DNA of 64,000 bases from an uncultured Prevotellaceae bacterium (GTDB lineage: Bacteria > Bacteroidota > Bacteroidia > Bacteroidales > Bacteroidaceae). Below are positions 52,173 to 61,399 of this stretch, in pieces. Each line of letters begins with the position of its first letter. The stretch's first letter is position 1. The notes below the pieces were generated by a model. The model was not told where the DNA came from, ran no database searches, and saw only the letters and a list, made by a program, of their open reading frames with translations. The DNA is taken from positions 1-64,000 of the forward strand of contig CACYQO010000012.1 in assembly GCA_902776545.1 (NCBI GenBank), in the 5' to 3' direction. Made by a program: the position numbers and the translations under genes.

Positions 52173-52828
52173 TGAAGACGACATTCCTGTCAATCCTTCT
52201 ATTCTGGCTCTGTAGCATCTATCCTGCGCAGAGCCAGGATTTTTCTGCGGGTTTCTCTATCCATGAGATTCCAGACAGCATCTGGCAGAAGATGCAGGGC
52301 AAGACATATCAGCCCAATGATGTCATCCATCGTGAAGACCTGCGCTATCTGAAACTGATGCACTGGGACTACGACGGCAAGACACACTATGGCGAGATGG
52401 TCTGTAACCGGATCATTGCCCAGAAACTGATCCGTATCTTCATGGAACTTTATCGCCAGCACTACCCTATCCAAAAGATCCGTCTGGCTGACGAATATGA
52501 CGCTGATGACGAGAGGCAGATGCGCGACAATAACACCAGTTGTTTCTGCTTCCGTACAGTCTCAGGCCGCCAGCATCTTTCTTATCATGCCAGAGGCCTC
52601 GCCGTTGACATCAACACGCTGTATAACCCCTACGTGAGGACAGGCAAGGACGGAAAACAAATAGTAGAGCCTGCCACAGGCAAGCCCTACTGTGATCGGA
52701 AGAAAGACTTCAAATACAAGATTGCTAAGGGCGACCTCTGCTATAAACTATTTCTGCAGAACGGCTTCACTTGGGGCGGTTCCTGGCGCACCATGAAGGA
52801 CTACCAGCATTTCGAATTCCATCCGTAA
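52172..52828 (+). CDS. Exported M15-type D-alanyl-D-alanine peptidase
   Basis: 218 residues. Signal peptide (FWLCSIYPAQSQ), then a Peptidase_M15_4/VanY-like domain: YHARGLAVDINTLYNPY with zinc His and Asp, and a C-terminal HFEFHP with the other zinc His. It would trim peptidoglycan peptides. The ATG shares one base with the stop of the PAP2 gene (TGATG), indicating coupled translation. It ends at a composite palindromic repeat. Confidence 0.87.
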   Translation: MKTTFLSILLFWLCSIYPAQSQDFSAGFSIHEIPDSIWQKMQGKTYQPNDVIHREDLRYLKLMHWDYDGKTHYGEMVCNRIIAQKLIRIFMELYRQHYPIQKIRLADEYDADDERQMRDNNTSCFCFRTVSGRQHLSYHARGLAVDINTLYNPYVRTGKDGKQIVEPATGKPYCDRKKDFKYKIAKGDLCYKLFLQNGFTWGGSWRTMKDYQHFEFHP

Positions 52829-52832
52829 ATTT

Positions 52833-52927
52833 CCCCTCCTAAGTTAGGAGGGGTTAGGGGTGGTCTGAACCGCCTCAGAACAAGTGCTTCTTCAGACCCC
52901 CTCTGGCTCCCCCTTACTAAGGGGGAG
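52833..52927. repeat. Composite palindromic repeat between convergent genes
   Basis: CCCCTCCTAAGTTAGGAGGG then GTTAGGGGTGGTCTGAA, a spacer, then TTCAGACCCCCTCTGGCTCC and CCCTTACTAAGGGGGAG. It has the same two halves as 17635-17731 but with their order reversed. It probably terminates transcripts from both sides. Confidence 0.85.
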
Positions 52928-52933
52928 AACAAG

Positions 52934-54181
52934 TTACACTAATTTATGTATGACGAGTCCGGAGCGAAGCTTCGGTTCAAACCATGTGGCCTTCGGCGGC
53001 ATAATCTTGCCAGAGTCGGCAATGTCCATGATCTGCTGCATCGAGACCGGATAGAGTGCCAAGGCAGCACGCATCTCGCCAGAGTCCACACGACGCTTCA
53101 GCTCCTTCAGACCACGAAGACCTCCGACGAAATCAATGCGCTGTGAACTTCTGAGGTCGCCGATGTTCAGGATCTCATCGAGAATCAGACGGCTGGAGAT
53201 ATCCACGTCGAGCACGCCAATGGGATCATTATTATCGTAAGTGCCTTCCTTCGCTTTCAGACTGTACCAGTGCTCATCCAGATATAGCGAGAACTCATGC
53301 AGCTGCTGGGGCTTGTAGATCTCCGTTCCCTTGTCCTCCACGATGAAGTTCACCTGCAGGGCAGCGAGGAACTCCTCTGAAGACATGCCGTTCAGATCCT
53401 TCACCACGCGGTTGTAGTCGAGGATGGTGAGCTGTGAGGCCTGGAAGCAGACTGCCATGAAGAAATTATACTCCTCGGTACCGTTGTGGTTAGGGTTCTG
53501 CTTCTGTTTCTCTGCACCCACGAGGGCAGCAGCAGCGGAACGGTGATGTCCGTCGGCGATATAGAGCGAAGGCATCTTGGCAAACTCATCGGTGATGGTC
53601 TGCATGTCGTTGTCGTCGTTGATTACCCAGAACTGATGGCGGAAGCCGTCGATGGGAGCGATGAAGTCGTACTCAGGCTCTGTGGCGGCATAGCGCATAA
53701 TGAGGGCGTTGAGCACCTGATTGTCAGGATAGGCGAAGAACACGGGCTCGATGTTCGCATTGTTCACACGGACGTGCTTCATGCGGTCTTCCTCCTTGTC
53801 ACGGCGTGTCAGCTCATGCTTCTTGATGCGGCCGGCCATATAGTCGTCGGTATGGGCACAGACCACAAGACCGTACTGCGTTTTGCCGTTCATCGTCTGG
53901 GCATAAATATAATAATGTTCGCGTGAGTCCTGCACCAACCAGCCCTTGTCCTGGAACTTCTGGAAATTCTCGGCAGCCTTCTCATACACCCGGGGGTCGT
54001 ACTCCGACGTACCTATGGGGAAGTCAATCTCCGGCTTGATGATGTGATACAGACTCTTTTCGTTGTCGCCAGCCTCTGCCCTCGCCTCTTCTGAGTCAAG
54101 CACATCGTAGGGGCGGCTCTCAACCTGCTCCACCAACTCTTTAGGTGGACGGATTCCTTTAAACGGTTTGATGATTGCCAT
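52934..54181 (-). CDS. DUF1015 family protein
   Basis: 415 residues. MAIIKPFKGIRPPKELVEQV and SRPYDVLDSEEARAEA at the N-terminus, then YIADGHHRSAAAALV in the middle, are hallmarks of DUF1015 (HTH-like/'ParB-like' distant fold; biochemical role not established). In Bacteroides-type genomes this gene usually follows serC and serA in one operon. Here it is 4.5 kb away from serA, with a plus-strand kinase gene and a cellulase between, and has its own promoter. Confidence 0.88.
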   Translation of the reverse strand: MAIIKPFKGIRPPKELVEQVESRPYDVLDSEEARAEAGDNEKSLYHIIKPEIDFPIGTSEYDPRVYEKAAENFQKFQDKGWLVQDSREHYYIYAQTMNGKTQYGLVVCAHTDDYMAGRIKKHELTRRDKEEDRMKHVRVNNANIEPVFFAYPDNQVLNALIMRYAATEPEYDFIAPIDGFRHQFWVINDDNDMQTITDEFAKMPSLYIADGHHRSAAAALVGAEKQKQNPNHNGTEEYNFFMAVCFQASQLTILDYNRVVKDLNGMSSEEFLAALQVNFIVEDKGTEIYKPQQLHEFSLYLDEHWYSLKAKEGTYDNNDPIGVLDVDISSRLILDEILNIGDLRSSQRIDFVGGLRGLKELKRRVDSGEMRAALALYPVSMQQIMDIADSGKIMPPKATWFEPKLRSGLVIHKLV

Positions 54182-54219
54182 ATTTGTTGATATTTACTAA
54201 AGATTCTCCATTTGTGGTG

Positions 54220-54268
54220 CAAAATTACGCAGATTATTTGGAATAACCAAATTTTCTTCTTATATTTG
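54220..54268. promoter_or_regulatory. Overlapping divergent promoters
   Basis: Minus strand: TTG (54250-54248), 20 bases, TAATTTTG (54227-54220) for DUF1015. Plus strand: TTG (54238-54240), 20 bases, TATATTTG (54261-54268) for the TPR-kinase gene. The two -33 elements lie inside each other's spacers, so simultaneous occupancy is unlikely. Confidence 0.85.
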
Positions 54269-54314
54269 CAGCGTGATAATCATTAATCAACTGATATACC
54301 CCCAACACATAAAG

Positions 54315-56287
54315 ATGAAAAGGATAACATTTATCGTAGCCAGCCTGCTGATTTGTACGATCTTATTCGCTCAGACTCAGGCCTCACAGGAGGAAATAGC
54401 CTTTGCCCAACGCATCTATAAGGCACAGGAACAGGGAGATGAAACAGCATTTCAGGCAGCCCAGAAGGATTATGCTGATTATCTGCTCAGCAAGAAGAAC
54501 TGGGGGAAATACTATAATCTGTGGGTAAACCAGGTGGTTTTCCATGTCAACAACAAGCATTTCTACCAGGCTTTTACCGAAATCCAGAAGATGACGGATG
54601 ACATAGAGGAACGTAAACAGACGAAATACCTTTATGTGGCCTATCAGGCCTTAGGTCTCTACTATGTCAACCGCGGAAACTATGAACAGGGAGAGACTTA
54701 CTTCAAGAAGGCGCTAGAGCTGGTTGATACTGTCAGTAATCAACTGGCAGCAGCCAATCTCCACATATCGCTGGCCCAGGCTCAGAGTTATACCAATCCA
54801 GCCGAAGCGATGAAGCAGTTGGATCGTCTGCCCTCATTGGAGGGAAACCCGACGACGGAAAGCGGCGTGTTGGCCTATCGCTGTATCATCGCCTTTGAAA
54901 TGAACGACCTGAAGGCCTTTAAGAAATACTATGCAAAGTATGACAGCATCAGACAGAACTTCCCAGAACCATTCAATGAGATAAATTATGAGAATGTGAT
55001 GGTGTATCATCACATGGTGGAGGGGCATACAGCCCAAGCGTTGGCATGGTGCGATTCGTTGGATTCTGATATCGAAGCCGCCGAGTTGCGGGCAAAGGTG
55101 TATGAGCATGCCCGACTATGGGAAAAAGCCTTCTACGAAATAGAACGTAAAGACAGTTTGAATCGCCGTATGGAGAATGAGGTGCTGGCTGATAATCTCG
55201 CTTCGCTGTCGCAAACCATCGATTCTCTTGAGGAGAAGGAAAGAAAGGCCAAGATTATCAGACAGCAATTGATTATTGTAGGTGTACTGGCTACCTTTAT
55301 TATTTCCCTTCTGATAGGCATGTTGCTCTATCGCCGCAGAAATCATAGACTTCTGAAGCAGCAGTACGCTATGGTGAAAGAGGCTCAAGAGCAGACGGCC
55401 AACGTTCTCAGCATCCGGAAAGCCTTTGTCAAATCGATGTGGGAGCGTCTGAAGTCGCCTGTTCAACTGCTGATGAATTATGCCAATGTTTTCAATAATC
55501 CAGACTTCCGCCTAAAGCTGGAGGAAAGGCCAAAGGCCTATCACGACATCGTGGACTCAGCCAAGCAGATTGGTTCGCTCATCGAGCCTGTCATTGAGTC
55601 GATGGCTCATGACAATACTGCCATCAGTGAACAACAGAAGAACGTGTGTCAAGATGCGCTCCGCTCTCCCTTGTCATCGCTCATCGGCATGCGGAAATCA
55701 TTGCAGAGGACAAGGATCACCATATCCCGGAAGATGAATATCTGAAGATGCGCGAAGTAGTATCGAATAATGCTTATATGGTGGCGATATCGATTCAAGA
55801 ACTGCTCTATTTCAGCATAACGGCCGACGGTCAAAAGGTTGAGAAGAAAGACTACGTAGGACTGAATGAGACAGTACAGTCCATCCTTAACAGTTATGAT
55901 TGGCGCAACCGTGAACTGAAATTCATGTTTACGTCGGATGTGGACGATGACGTGCATATACACACTCATAGCGAACGTCTGCAGCGACTGTTGATTTGCC
56001 TATTGCGCAATTCTGACCAGTTTGCTGCCTATGGCAAGGTGGAGGTCAGTTGTCATGCAGCCGACGACGGCACTTACTCCATATCTGTATCAAACGAGGG
56101 TGACAAGATTCCTGACGGATGCGACGAAGAACAGATCTTCATGCCATTCATCAGGGTGACACCAAGCAGTCATGGTCTTAGTATCAGGCTCGCCCTCGCC
56201 AGACAACTGGCCATGTCGATGGATTACGAACTCCATATTGACATGACCTACGAGAAAGGAGTACGGATGGTTCTCTCTTTGTTTTAA
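54315..56287 (+). pseudogene. TPR-containing membrane histidine-kinase-like gene, frameshifted
   Basis: The first frame starts at the ATG 54315 (a GTG at 54273 is in frame but lies just after the promoter). It encodes a signal peptide (ending TILFAQ), TPR-like helices (~25-300: RGNYEQGETYFKKALELVDT), a coiled coil, a membrane helix (~325-345), and SIRKAFVKSMWERLKSPVQL; it stops at 55745. A second frame, open 55646-56287, continues with helices (AEDKDHHIPEDEYLKMREVV) and a degenerate kinase ATPase domain (LQRLLICLLRNSDQFAAYGK, PFIRVTPSSHGLSIRLALAR). The frames fit together with a one-base shift near 55665-55690 (around CTCTCCC). It may be a disrupted gene, a sequencing error or, less likely, programmed frameshifting. 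Confidence 0.75.
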
Positions 56288-56319
56288 CGATGTTTTTCAG
56301 CAAAAAGCAACCCATCTCT

Positions 56320-56349
56320 TTGTAGATTCAGAAAAAAGCAGTAACTTTG
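56320..56349 (+). promoter_or_regulatory. Cellulase gene promoter
   Basis: TTG (56320-56322), a 19-base spacer and TAACTTTG (56342-56349). The block 56327-56353 is nearly identical to 18457-18483 and 19606-19632 (opposite strand). Confidence 0.85.
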
Positions 56350-56390
56350 CAGCCGAAGAAAACGGTAACTCTAATTAATTTAAAACGTAT

Positions 56391-58541
56391 ATGAAGAAAA
56401 GACTTACTACTCTTTTTGCGCTGCTGATGATAGTCTGCGGCACAGTCAAGGCACAGGATTTTGAGTCAGCTACTGACGCAGTGAAGAACATGGGTGTGGG
56501 CTGGAACCTCGGCAACACGCTTGATGCCAACAACCAGACCGTAAGCGACATCACCAATGACGCCTACTGGGGACAGCAAGGTTTGGATTCGGAAACCTGC
56601 TGGGGACAGCCATACACGACAAAAGATTTTATCCAGATGATGAAGAAGGCGGGCTTTACGGCCATCCGAGTTCCCGTGACCTGGTATAACCACTTGGACA
56701 AGGATGGTAACGTCAACAAGGAATGGATGAAGCGCGTGAAGGAGGTTGTGGACTACGTGATCAGCGAGGGGCTCTACTGTATCCTGAACGTACACCACGA
56801 CACAGGTGCCGACAGTAAGGATGCCAACGGAAAGCTGACAGGCTACCACTGGATCAAGGCCGATGCCGACAACTACACAGAAAACATGGATCGCTACGTG
56901 AAACTCTGGAGCCAGATTGCCGAGGAGTTCAAGGACTATGGGCAGACGCTGCTCTTTGAGGCCTACAACGAGATGCTTGACGCTAACAGTTGCTGGAACT
57001 ACCCGACCTTCGGCATGGACTTCGACGCCGACTACGAGAAGAAATCGCTGGAGGCCGTCAACAGTTACGCCCAGAGTTTCGTGAGCACCGTGCGCCTCTC
57101 GGGCGGAAACAATGCGACGCGCAACCTCATCGTGAATCCCTACGCCGCTGCAAGTGGCGGTGTCTGGGGTAACAACACACACCCGCAGGATCCCCTGGAG
57201 CAGCTGGTAGTTCCGACGGACGAGTCCAAGGACCACTTGATCGTAGAGGTACACAGCTATCCAGACATCACCAAAGGCCTTAGTTCAGCCAAGAGCGGTC
57301 TCGACTGGACATTCAACAACCTCAAGGAAAAGATTATCGACCGTCTGAACGTACCTCTGATCATCGGCGAATGGGGCACCAGCAACGTGGATAACGGCTC
57401 TGACTATATCGACCGCCGCGAGACGATGATTGGCTTCTGCGACTACTTCGTGAAGAAAGCCAAAGAATACAATATCGCCACGTTTTACTGGATGGGGCTC
57501 TCCGACGGCAACTCCAGAAAGGAACTCGTCTTCAACCAGCCTGATTTGGCAGAGACCATCACAAAGGCCTATCACGGCGACGATTATAAAGGTGAATACC
57601 CGACCAAAGAGACTCCAAGCGAGGGTGTCATCTTTGAGGGTGAGCAGCAGCTGGAATGGGGCACGGCCATCAACCTTGCTGCTGACCTCTTCACAAACCT
57701 CAGCAGCACATCGACGGTAGAGATCACCTATACGGAGAAGTTTGACCAGTTCACAGGCGATGAGGCTAATTCATACCTGCAGTTCTGGTATAACGACTGG
57801 AGCGAGATGATCGACTTCATCGTCGACGGACAGACGATCAGTCAGACGCTGGAAGTCAACAATTACTACAATTCGGTGTCTGGCACAGACCATGTGACCA
57901 CTTTCGCATTCGATGAAGAGACCTTTCATAATTTCAAGAAGAAGGGCATGCTGTTTCAGGGTCATGGCATCCTCCTGAAGAAGGTGGTGCTCAATGGGGT
58001 TGCTGAAGAGCCCGAGCCACAGGGAGGTGGAGATTCTGAGGTATTCTGGGAAGGCGACGAAATGATGGACTGGAATAACGGTATCCAACTGACGGTTCCC
58101 GCAGAGAACTTCGCTGCCCACGGCCAGGATGTCAGGCTGACACTGCAATATACGATTGACATGAATGGTGATTCTGATTACAATATGATTCAGTTGTTCT
58201 ATGGCGACTGGTCTACAAATCCCTCATTCATCATCGACGGGCAGACCATCGACAAGGAATTCAGACCCAGCGATTTGAATGGTGCTGGTAATGGTGATGC
58301 CTGTACAACGACGATATCCTTCAGCGAAGATGTTATGAAGATGATCCTTGAGAAAGGTATTGTGATGCAGGGACACGGTCTGCGTCTGAACAAAGTGATA
58401 TTGGAAACACCTTCAGGAATCAAGAACGTCCTCGAGGCCAAGAGCAACGATAGTGCCATCTATAACCTCGCCGGCCAGCGGGTTAAGAATCCTACGAAGG
58501 GAATCTTCATCAAGAATGGTAAGAAGTTCGTCATGAAATAA
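56391..58541 (+). CDS. GH5 family cellulase/endoglucanase with two accessory domains and sorting tail
   Basis: 716 residues. Signal peptide (ending GTVKAQ), then a GH5 barrel (~30-385): MGVGWNLGNTLDA, AIRVPVTWYNHLD, CILNVHHDTG, acid/base E194 in FEAYNEML and nucleophile E327 in IIGEWGTSN. Two related beta-sandwich domains follow (~400-540 and ~545-675), each closing with GHG and a Leu-rich strand (GHGILLKKVVL, GHGLRLNKVIL); they are probably carbohydrate-binding or spacer modules. The C-terminus (AIYNLAGQRVKNPTKGIFIK) resembles the type IX sorting tail of the BspA-like protein. It would cleave beta-1,4-glucans at the cell surface or outside. Substrate specificity beyond GH5 is not determinable here. 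Confidence 0.92.
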   Translation: MKKRLTTLFALLMIVCGTVKAQDFESATDAVKNMGVGWNLGNTLDANNQTVSDITNDAYWGQQGLDSETCWGQPYTTKDFIQMMKKAGFTAIRVPVTWYNHLDKDGNVNKEWMKRVKEVVDYVISEGLYCILNVHHDTGADSKDANGKLTGYHWIKADADNYTENMDRYVKLWSQIAEEFKDYGQTLLFEAYNEMLDANSCWNYPTFGMDFDADYEKKSLEAVNSYAQSFVSTVRLSGGNNATRNLIVNPYAAASGGVWGNNTHPQDPLEQLVVPTDESKDHLIVEVHSYPDITKGLSSAKSGLDWTFNNLKEKIIDRLNVPLIIGEWGTSNVDNGSDYIDRRETMIGFCDYFVKKAKEYNIATFYWMGLSDGNSRKELVFNQPDLAETITKAYHGDDYKGEYPTKETPSEGVIFEGEQQLEWGTAINLAADLFTNLSSTSTVEITYTEKFDQFTGDEANSYLQFWYNDWSEMIDFIVDGQTISQTLEVNNYYNSVSGTDHVTTFAFDEETFHNFKKKGMLFQGHGILLKKVVLNGVAEEPEPQGGGDSEVFWEGDEMMDWNNGIQLTVPAENFAAHGQDVRLTLQYTIDMNGDSDYNMIQLFYGDWSTNPSFIIDGQTIDKEFRPSDLNGAGNGDACTTTISFSEDVMKMILEKGIVMQGHGLRLNKVILETPSGIKNVLEAKSNDSAIYNLAGQRVKNPTKGIFIKNGKKFVMK

Positions 58542-58542
58542 A

Positions 58543-58622
58543 TAATCAAGAATTTGAGAATTTGAGAATTAATCTTGGGTAATGTTGTGCCTGCACAAAA
58601 TTCTCTAATTCTCAAATTCTTG
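58543..58622. terminator. Inverted repeat after the cellulase gene
   Basis: TCAAGAATTTGAGAATTTGA on the left and TCTAATTCTCAAATTCTTGA on the right enclose about 30 bases including a TTGTGCCTGCACAA hairpin. It lies between convergent cellulase and serA genes. Confidence 0.7.
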
Positions 58623-58673
58623 ATACAAATAATCGCACAATAGGGACAGTCCCCATTGTGCGATTATTTGTAT
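58623..58673. repeat. 51-base near-perfect palindrome
   Basis: Arms ATACAAATAATCGCACAAT and ATTGTGCGATTATTTGTAT flank a centre AGGGAC-A-GTCCCC. It lies directly before the serA stop and shares its GGGAC-GTCCC centre with 18532-18560. Confidence 0.85.
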
Positions 58674-58684
58674 GAATTCTGAGA

Positions 58685-59602
58685 TTACTTGTTCACCTGG
58701 AACTTAGTGTTGCCGTCCTTGAAGAAGGCGTTGATCTGCTTGGCGGCTGCGATACCAGCGTTGATGTTGGCCTCGGCAGTCTGAGCACCCATCTTCTTAG
58801 GAGTTGAGAAGTAACGACCCTCAAACTTGGCGAACTCGTCGTTGGCATCGGGCATGATGTCTGTGACGAACTTCAAATCCTCACGCTCCTGCATCAGTTT
58901 GATCAGCTCAGGCTCGTTGATGACTTCCTTACGGGCTGTGTTCACGAGGATACCACCCTTCTTCATCTTACCAACGAGCGCGTAGTTGATGCTCTGCTTG
59001 GTCTCAGGCGTAGCGGGGATATGGAGTGAAACGACGTCGCAGGTCTCAAAGAGAGCGTCCTGATTGGCAACGGCGTGTACACCAGCCTTCTCAATCACCT
59101 CTGCGGGGCAGTAGGCATCGAAGGCATAGACATCCATGCCGAAGCCCTTGGCGATGCGAGCCACGTTACGACCTACATTACCGAAAGCGAGGATACCCAG
59201 TTTTTTACCAAGCAGCTCAGAACCACTCTTGCCGTTGTAGAATCCACGAACGGCCATCACCAGCAGACCGAAGACAAGCTCAGCCACGGCGTTGGAGTTC
59301 TGACCAGGAGTGTTCTCAGCCACGACGTTGTGGGCTGTGGCAGCGGCAAGGTCGATATTGTCGTAACCAGCACCGGCACGAACCACGATCTTCAACTGCT
59401 TAGCAGCGTCGAGCACCTCGGCATCCACCTTATCCGAACGGATAATGAGCGCGTCAGCATCCTTCACAGCGTCCAGCAGCTGAGCCTTCTCAGTATATTT
59501 CTCCAGCAGCACGAGCTCATTGCCTGCTGCCTCAATCTCTGCCTTGATACCATTCACAGCGGCTGCTGCGAAAGGCTTCTCTGTTGCAACTAATACTTTC
59601 AT
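58685..59602 (-). CDS. serA: D-3-phosphoglycerate dehydrogenase (short form)
   Basis: 305 residues. First step of serine synthesis, oxidising 3-phosphoglycerate to 3-phosphohydroxypyruvate. VVRAGAGYDNIDL, ENTPGQNSNAVAELVFGLLV, the NAD loop LGILAFGNVGRNVARIA and VNTARKEVINEPEL are visible. The protein stops after the catalytic domain and has no ACT regulatory domain, as in many Bacteroidetes. The usual His-Glu pair position is altered (FSTPKKMGAQTAEANINAG), as in this short subgroup. It lies downstream of serC, separated by a hairpin. Confidence 0.9.
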   Translation of the reverse strand: MKVLVATEKPFAAAAVNGIKAEIEAAGNELVLLEKYTEKAQLLDAVKDADALIIRSDKVDAEVLDAAKQLKIVVRAGAGYDNIDLAAATAHNVVAENTPGQNSNAVAELVFGLLVMAVRGFYNGKSGSELLGKKLGILAFGNVGRNVARIAKGFGMDVYAFDAYCPAEVIEKAGVHAVANQDALFETCDVVSLHIPATPETKQSINYALVGKMKKGGILVNTARKEVINEPELIKLMQEREDLKFVTDIMPDANDEFAKFEGRYFSTPKKMGAQTAEANINAGIAAAKQINAFFKDGNTKFQVNK

Positions 59603-59618
59603 CGTCTTATATTATTTT

Positions 59619-59684
59619 GGCACGAATTACGCGAATTGTCACGAATTTTATGATTGTTTCGCGTTAATTCGTGTAATTCGTGCC
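59619..59684. repeat. Hairpin between serC and serA
   Basis: GGCACGAATTACGCGAATT (59619-59637) and AATTCGTGTAATTCGTGCC (59666-59684) pair at 18 of 19 positions. It may attenuate or process the serC-serA transcript, or may simply be an ATTCGTG-type dispersed repeat. Confidence 0.75.
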
Positions 59685-59694
59685 TATTAAACTT

Positions 59695-60762
59695 TTAATG
59701 ATTAGCCTCAAATTCCTTCATGCAGGCAACGAGGGCGTTGCAGCCTTCGATGGTCTGGGCGTTGTAGCAAGAAGCACGGAAACCACCGACAGAACGGTGA
59801 CCCTTCACACCAACCATACCCTTTGACACGGCGAAGTCGAGGAAGTCCTTCTCCAGCTCCTTGTACTCGTCGGCCATCACGAAGCAGAGGTTCATCAGTG
59901 AACGGTCCTCTTCCTTGGCGGTTCCAACGAACATCTTGTTGCGGTCGATCTCGCCATAGACGATCTCTGCGCGCTGCTTGGCCAGCTTGTCCATAGCCTC
60001 TACACCACCCTGGCGCTTGATCCAGCGGAGGTTCTCAAGAGCGCAGTAGATGGGCACCACAGGAGGTGTGTTGAACATAGAACCCTTGTCCACATGTGTA
60101 CGGTAGTCGAGCATCGTGGGAATCTCACGGGGAGCCTTGCCCAACTTCTCGTCCTTCAGGATGATGATGGTCACACCGGCCATCGACAGGTTCTTCTGGG
60201 CACCGGCATAGATGGCATCGTACTTGCTGACATCCACAGGACGGCTCATGAAGTCTGAAGACATATCGGCAATCAGGGGCACAGACACATCAAGGTCCTT
60301 GCGGATCTCAGTACCATAGATGGTGTTGTTGGTCGTGATGTGCAGATAGTCGGCATCAGCGGGAACAGTCCAGTCCTTGGGGATGAAGGTGTAGTTGGCA
60401 TCGGCAGAAGAAGCCACCTCTACGACCTCACCGAAGAGCTTTGCTTCCTTCATAGCCTTCTTGGCCCACACACCGGTGTTCAAGTAAGCGGCCTTCTTAA
60501 TCAGGAAATTAAAGGGGATCATGCAGAACTCGAGGCTTGCACCACCACCGAGGAAGATCACAGAATAGCCCTCGGGCACGTCGAGCAGCTCCTTCGTCAG
60601 AGCTACGGCCTCGTCGACTACGGGCTGGAAGTCCTTTGCACGGTGGCTGATCTCCATCAGAGAGAGACCCGAGCCATTGAAATCAAGACACTGTTGAGCG
60701 GTTGCTTCGATGACCTCACGGGGAAGCATCGAGGGACCAGCATTAAAGTTGTACTTCTTCAT
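59695..60762 (-). CDS. serC: Phosphoserine aminotransferase
   Basis: 355 residues. PLP enzyme of serine synthesis. [54 protein letters not shown] and the Schiff-base lysine in [14 protein letters not shown] (~residue 195) are present, as are the C-terminal [20 protein letters not shown] substrate contacts. It is the first gene of the serC-serA unit. A promoter with a TAATTTCG -7 element lies about 50 bases upstream. Confidence 0.95.
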   Translation of the reverse strand: MKKYNFNAGPSMLPREVIEATAQQCLDFNGSGLSLMEISHRAKDFQPVVDEAVALTKELLDVPEGYSVIFLGGGASLEFCMIPFNFLIKKAAYLNTGVWAKKAMKEAKLFGEVVEVASSADANYTFIPKDWTVPADADYLHITTNNTIYGTEIRKDLDVSVPLIADMSSDFMSRPVDVSKYDAIYAGAQKNLSMAGVTIIILKDEKLGKAPREIPTMLDYRTHVDKGSMFNTPPVVPIYCALENLRWIKRQGGVEAMDKLAKQRAEIVYGEIDRNKMFVGTAKEEDRSLMNLCFVMADEYKELEKDFLDFAVSKGMVGVKGHRSVGGFRASCYNAQTIEGCNALVACMKEFEANH

Positions 60763-60812
60763 TTGGTTGTTTTATTTTGAATGTTTATAATGAATGTTTT
60801 CGAAAAACGCTG

Positions 60813-60843
60813 CGAAATTACACTTTTATTTTCATTTGACCAA
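60813..60843 (-). promoter_or_regulatory. serC promoter
   Basis: TTG (60843-60841), a 20-base spacer and TAATTTCG (60820-60813), a one-base variant of the usual -7 element. Confidence 0.7.
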
Positions 60844-61011
60844 ATAATTGAGCAGAAATTCACGAAATTAATGCATTTTCTTTCATTTTGTCAAATCCAT
60901 ATTTCATTTTTCTGCCTCCTTTGATGGTTCTGCTTCATACATTATTAAAATGTAGCTGCAAAGTTACTGAATATTTTTCGTATAATCTATGATTCATATC
61001 GTTTTTTTTAT

Positions 61012-61019
61012 TATCTTTG
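61012..61019 (+). promoter_or_regulatory. -7 element upstream of the FolK-like gene
   Basis: TATCTTTG, eight bases before the ATG at 61028. It lies downstream of the ATG at 60989, which therefore cannot be the main start. No clear -33 TTG. Confidence 0.6.
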
Positions 61020-61027
61020 CATTCGTT

Positions 61028-61399
61028 ATGACACAAAAGGAACATCACATCATCATCAGTCTCGCCTCAAACGAGGATCAGGAGGCTCATCTGGCAGCCG
61101 CCAGGGAACAACTTATCCAGTTATTGACTGAGGCACATTTCACCTCTGCCATCTGGACGGAACCTGTCAACACCAGCCGTAAGGTTCCCTATCTCAACCA
61201 GCTTTGTACAGGCACCACAGCCCTTGGCGTGAACCTGCTGGGCGAGGTGTTGAAGGAAACGGAAAGACGGTTAGGACGAGTCCACAACGAAGACGGTATT
61301 GTGGCCATTGACCTCGACCTATTGCAGTACGATGACCAGAAATATCACCTGCGTGACTGGAATCGTGATTACGTTAAGAACCTATTGAATGAATTATGA
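61028..61399 (+). CDS. FolK-like (HPPK family) protein
   Basis: 123 residues from the ATG at 61028. HHIIISLASNEDQEAHLAAA, FTSAIWTEPVN, YLNQLCTGTTAL, ETERRLGR and AIDLDLLQYDDQ follow the plan of 6-hydroxymethyl-7,8-dihydropterin pyrophosphokinase, which activates the pterin in folate synthesis. It is about 35 residues shorter than typical FolK, and the usual RWxPRxLDLDI block is reduced (HNEDGIVAIDLDLLQ), so catalysis is uncertain. The stop overlaps the M64 gene by four bases. Confidence 0.65.
   Translation: MTQKEHHIIISLASNEDQEAHLAAAREQLIQLLTEAHFTSAIWTEPVNTSRKVPYLNQLCTGTTALGVNLLGEVLKETERRLGRVHNEDGIVAIDLDLLQYDDQKYHLRDWNRDYVKNLLNEL

Noticed and set aside
60989..61027. Upstream start for the FolK-like gene
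   Set aside because: The -7 element TATCTTTG lies downstream of that ATG, so it would not be in the main transcript.
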